From: Gemmatimonadota bacterium | GTDB taxonomy: Bacteria > Gemmatimonadota > Gemmatimonadetes > Gemmatimonadales > GWC2-71-9 | DNA: 64,000 nt | Direction: 5' to 3' | NCBI GenBank assembly: GCA_003222195.1 | Contig: QHVB01000024.1 | Coordinates: 343,707 to 407,706 of the forward strand | Part shown: piece by piece, positions 61,980-64,000 of the stretch | How the letters are laid out: every line of letters starts with the position of its first letter | Position numbering within the stretch: the first letter of the stretch is position 1 | Notes under the pieces: model-generated | Told to the model about the DNA's origin: nothing | What the model saw: the letters and a program-made list of their open reading frames with translations, nothing else | The model's database searches: none | Position numbers and translations under genes: made by a program

Positions 61980-63216
61980 AGTTGTTCTCGCCCAACGCAC
62001 CACGGGTTGTCGCGGAGAGAAAGCGCACTTCCTTGAATTCCGGCGCCGCGCCAAGCTGCGCCATCAGGCGCGACGTATTCGGGGCGTAGCCGTCTATCTG
62101 CCACTCGGTCCCCGACCAGCGTATCCCCCGCAGGTAGGCTCCGGCCGGCAGCTGCTTCGAGAGCGCCAGCAGCACGCCCAGCGGGTCGGGCCGCTTCTGC
62201 TCGACTTGCCGGATCGCCTGCGCCTCGCGGTCGAGCGCCTGGAGCTGGCTCTGCAGAGAGAGGGTAGGCGCGGCTTGCTGCTTGAGCGACTGGAGGCTCG
62301 CCTCGAGCTGGCGGGTGGCGCGCGCGCGCCAGGCGTCGGCCGATGCGACCGCGAACACGAGGGCCGCCATGCCGAGGGCTACCGCGAGCCCGAGCTGACG
62401 CCACCAACGCGCGGTGATGCGGACCCCGAGCTCGGGAGAGACCAGCGTCCGCGCGAAGTTCGGTTTGGTTCCGATTCCGAGCGCTGCTCCGAAGGCGGGA
62501 AGGAACGGACCCACGACGTCCGCCACAGTGGGCAGCGGCTGCACGATCGCCTCGGGCAGGAGCGTACCGAGCACGCGCGCCCGATCCTCGTTCCACGGCG
62601 TCAGGTAGATCGGCCCCCCCCCCGATGCGCCACCGTTCTCAAACAGCGCCGCCGCGGCGTCGTCGAGAGCGCCGAACACGCGCCGCGCGTGCGTCACTCG
62701 TCCCTCGCGGATCTCCACGACCCCGATGCCGTCAGCCTGGCCGTCGATCAGCACGACGGCGCCCATGAGCTGCACCTGCGCCAGCGCGCGCGCCAGTGCG
62801 AGGGGCCCAGGCTCGACCACGTCGACCGGAGCGAGTTCTTCGAGCGCGGCGACCCAAGCTGCAAGCAGGGCCTCCTTCGCCGCGAACACGAGGTCATCGT
62901 CGCCGCGCACTGCGGGCACGATCTCCTCGGCACGAACGGGGAAGAATCGCTCGGGCTCGAGCCGCAGGATATTGCGCTTCTCCGGCTCACCGAGGGGAGG
63001 AAGCTTGAGCCGCTTTATGAAGAGGAGGGGAACGTCGAGGGCTATGGCGATTCGGCGTGCGGGACCGAGATGTTGCCGAAGCGCCTCGACCGCCTCTGCC
63101 GGGTTCGCCGGGTCGTACTCGACCTCCACCACGCGGGCTCGGGGTCGGAACCAGCCCTCGAGTCGCACACCGCGCAGGGCGCGGGCCCCGAGCTCGACGC
63201 CGAGGCGGGCCATCAT
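61936..63216 (-). CDS. gspL: Type II secretion GspL (PilM/PilN-like) inner-membrane protein
   Basis: The 426-residue protein has an actin-like cytoplasmic domain (about 1-260; LGVELGARALRGVRLEG, AIALDVPLLFIKRLKLPPLGEPEKRNILRLEPERFFPV, AVVLIDGQADGIGVVEI). It has one membrane helix (about 278-296, LGLAVALGMAALVFAVASA) and a coiled-coil plus PilN-like periplasmic domain (ALSKQLPAGAYLRGIRWSGTEWQIDGYAPN). It recruits GspE to the platform. A run of ten G/C bases (62614-62623) encodes GGG within the actin-like domain. It heads the gspLMCDEF operon. No clear Shine-Dalgarno precedes ATG 63216 or 63213. Confidence 0.9.
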   Translation of the reverse strand: MMARLGVELGARALRGVRLEGWFRPRARVVEVEYDPANPAEAVEALRQHLGPARRIAIALDVPLLFIKRLKLPPLGEPEKRNILRLEPERFFPVRAEEIVPAVRGDDDLVFAAKEALLAAWVAALEELAPVDVVEPGPLALARALAQVQLMGAVVLIDGQADGIGVVEIREGRVTHARRVFGALDDAAAALFENGGASGGGPIYLTPWNEDRARVLGTLLPEAIVQPLPTVADVVGPFLPAFGAALGIGTKPNFARTLVSPELGVRITARWWRQLGLAVALGMAALVFAVASADAWRARATRQLEASLQSLKQQAAPTLSLQSQLQALDREAQAIRQVEQKRPDPLGVLLALSKQLPAGAYLRGIRWSGTEWQIDGYAPNTSRLMAQLGAAPEFKEVRFLSATTRGALGENNYESFALAFRYAPAP

Positions 63217-63353
63217 AATCGTGCGTGATGCAGGAATTGCACCGGCTGGATATACGCTCAGAGCAAGGGGCCCTGTGGCGCAGGTGCAACAGGGGGTGGC
63301 TCTGTTGGGCCTCGCTGCAGCTCCATCAGGGGAACCCCGAGATCCTGCTCGTG

Positions 63354-64000
63354 CTAGGGCGTACGCGGATCTGGGCGCACTGTGAAGGTCTGGGTGGATG
63401 ACCGGCCGTTGACGGTCAACCGCGCCGTGAACGTACCGGTGAGCCGCGGGCCGCCGCCGCGCCGCGGTCCGCCCCCCCCGCCCCCCCCGCCACCGCCGCC
63501 ACCGCCGCCAGCTGCGCCGGGAGCGGTGGGCTCCGGTGGTGCGACCGGACGCCAGACGACCCGGTGCATTCCAGCCGTGGTCGAGAAAACCTCAGGAACG
63601 GGCTGCCACAGCGGCGACACGCGCGGCAGCCCGTTCGTGCTCCGGCCACCTCGCGGTCCAGTATCCGTCCCAGGTTCGGCAGGCCACTTCCGCAGAACTC
63701 GACCGGCAGCGTCGAGAATCTCCAGCGTCATCCCCGCGGCCGCCGATTTGAGGTAGTAATCGATGAAGGCGCCATCGGGCGGGTTCAGAGCCTGCGGCTC
63801 GTCACGTTGGAGCGGTGTGCCGTCATCGTCTCCCGGCACGACGTTGCTCGCGTCCGCGGGCCGGAACAGCCAGGCGTCGGCCTGGAGCACTTCGTCGCTG
63901 ACCTGCCGCAGCGCGCTGATGTCGTCCATCACCCAGAACCCGCGGCCGTGCGTGGCGACGATGAGGTCGTTGCCGTACACCACGAAGTCGCGCACCGACG
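63354..64000 (-). CDS. Sortilin/Asp-box propeller protein, C-terminal part (5' end outside window)
   Basis: The frame enters from the right edge and ends at 63354, giving about 215 residues. SVRDFVVYGNDLIVATHGRGFWVMDDISALR matches the propeller-closing segment of the protein at 44255 (VIATHGRGIWIVDDISPLR). A strand domain follows (GMTLEILDAAGRVLRKWPAE). A run of about 14 Gly and an Arg/Gly-rich linker come next, and then TGTFTARLTVNGRSSTQTFTVRPDPRTP. It is therefore a second member of the same exported propeller family, placed beside the T2SS genes. Two C8 tracts (63472-63479, 63481-63488) lie in the poly-Gly segment. Confidence 0.85.
   Translation of the reverse strand, partial: SVRDFVVYGNDLIVATHGRGFWVMDDISALRQVSDEVLQADAWLFRPADASNVVPGDDDGTPLQRDEPQALNPPDGAFIDYYLKSAAAGMTLEILDAAGRVLRKWPAEPGTDTGPRGGRSTNGLPRVSPLWQPVPEVFSTTAGMHRVVWRPVAPPEPTAPGAAGGGGGGGGGGGGGGPRRGGGPRLTGTFTARLTVNGRSSTQTFTVRPDPRTP

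Overview
The window is GC-rich bacterial chromosome with tightly packed, often 1-4 bp overlapping genes. It carries Ser/Thr kinases joined to TolB-like and TPR regions, roughly 1000-residue sortilin/Asp-box propeller proteins, HEAT-repeat envelope proteins and a type II secretion (T2SS) locus. Together these suggest a member of the Gemmatimonadota (moderate confidence; there is no rRNA gene in the window to confirm it). I saw no tRNA, rRNA, CRISPR array, transposase or phage gene.

Layout. 1-7173: two Ser/Thr kinases flank a tandem pair of paralogous secreted lipoproteins. 7175-12560: an S58 peptidase, a large lipoprotein, the RNase P RNA gene and three small envelope or unknown genes. 12557-21437: a third kinase, mtgA, dnaN, a recognisable oriC (five CTA/TAG trios in the dnaA-dnaN gap), dnaA, then rpmH-rnpA-yidD-yidC-mnmE. 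21382-33309: a long minus-strand run, holA-SPOR-mutS-tonB-cbs-ddl-rhomboid-metalloprotease-small ORF-queD-PCD-pabB, preceded by an ECF sigma/anti-sigma pair (33319-34519). 34731-40364: Nudix, YdcF-like, then a sigma-anti-sigma-HEAT-HEAT unit and upp. 40427-43483: three overlapping glycosyltransferases. 43521-47368: a LolA-like protein and a sortilin-like propeller protein. 47488-63216: the T2SS locus, with a PAS protein, a histidine kinase, a response regulator, a 436-residue secreted protein and an FG-GAP/VCBS propeller gene lying inside it. The window ends in a second sortilin-like gene.

How the genes work together. The origin block supplies replication initiation, the clamp, RNase P (both RNA and protein lie within 8 kb), membrane insertion and tRNA modification. 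The T2SS locus is split: gspH and gspJIK are on the plus strand, gspG alone and gspLMCDEF on the minus strand. The VCBS gene ends 3 nt before gspJ, so it looks like a co-expressed cargo or pseudopilus partner. The regulator between gspG and the cargo genes has an NtrC-type AAA+ domain without the sigma54-contacting GAFTGA loop.

Most notable observations: (1) gspE has lost its Walker A region and changes frame at one clean junction. (2) The T2SS locus contains its own sensory cascade and candidate cargo. (3) Degenerate 7- and 8-bp short tandem repeats, often as inverted pairs, sit inside coding sequences (YidC, MnmE, MtgA, SPOR protein and others). (4) oriC has a B. subtilis-like trio arrangement. 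(5) mnmE appears to start at CTG.
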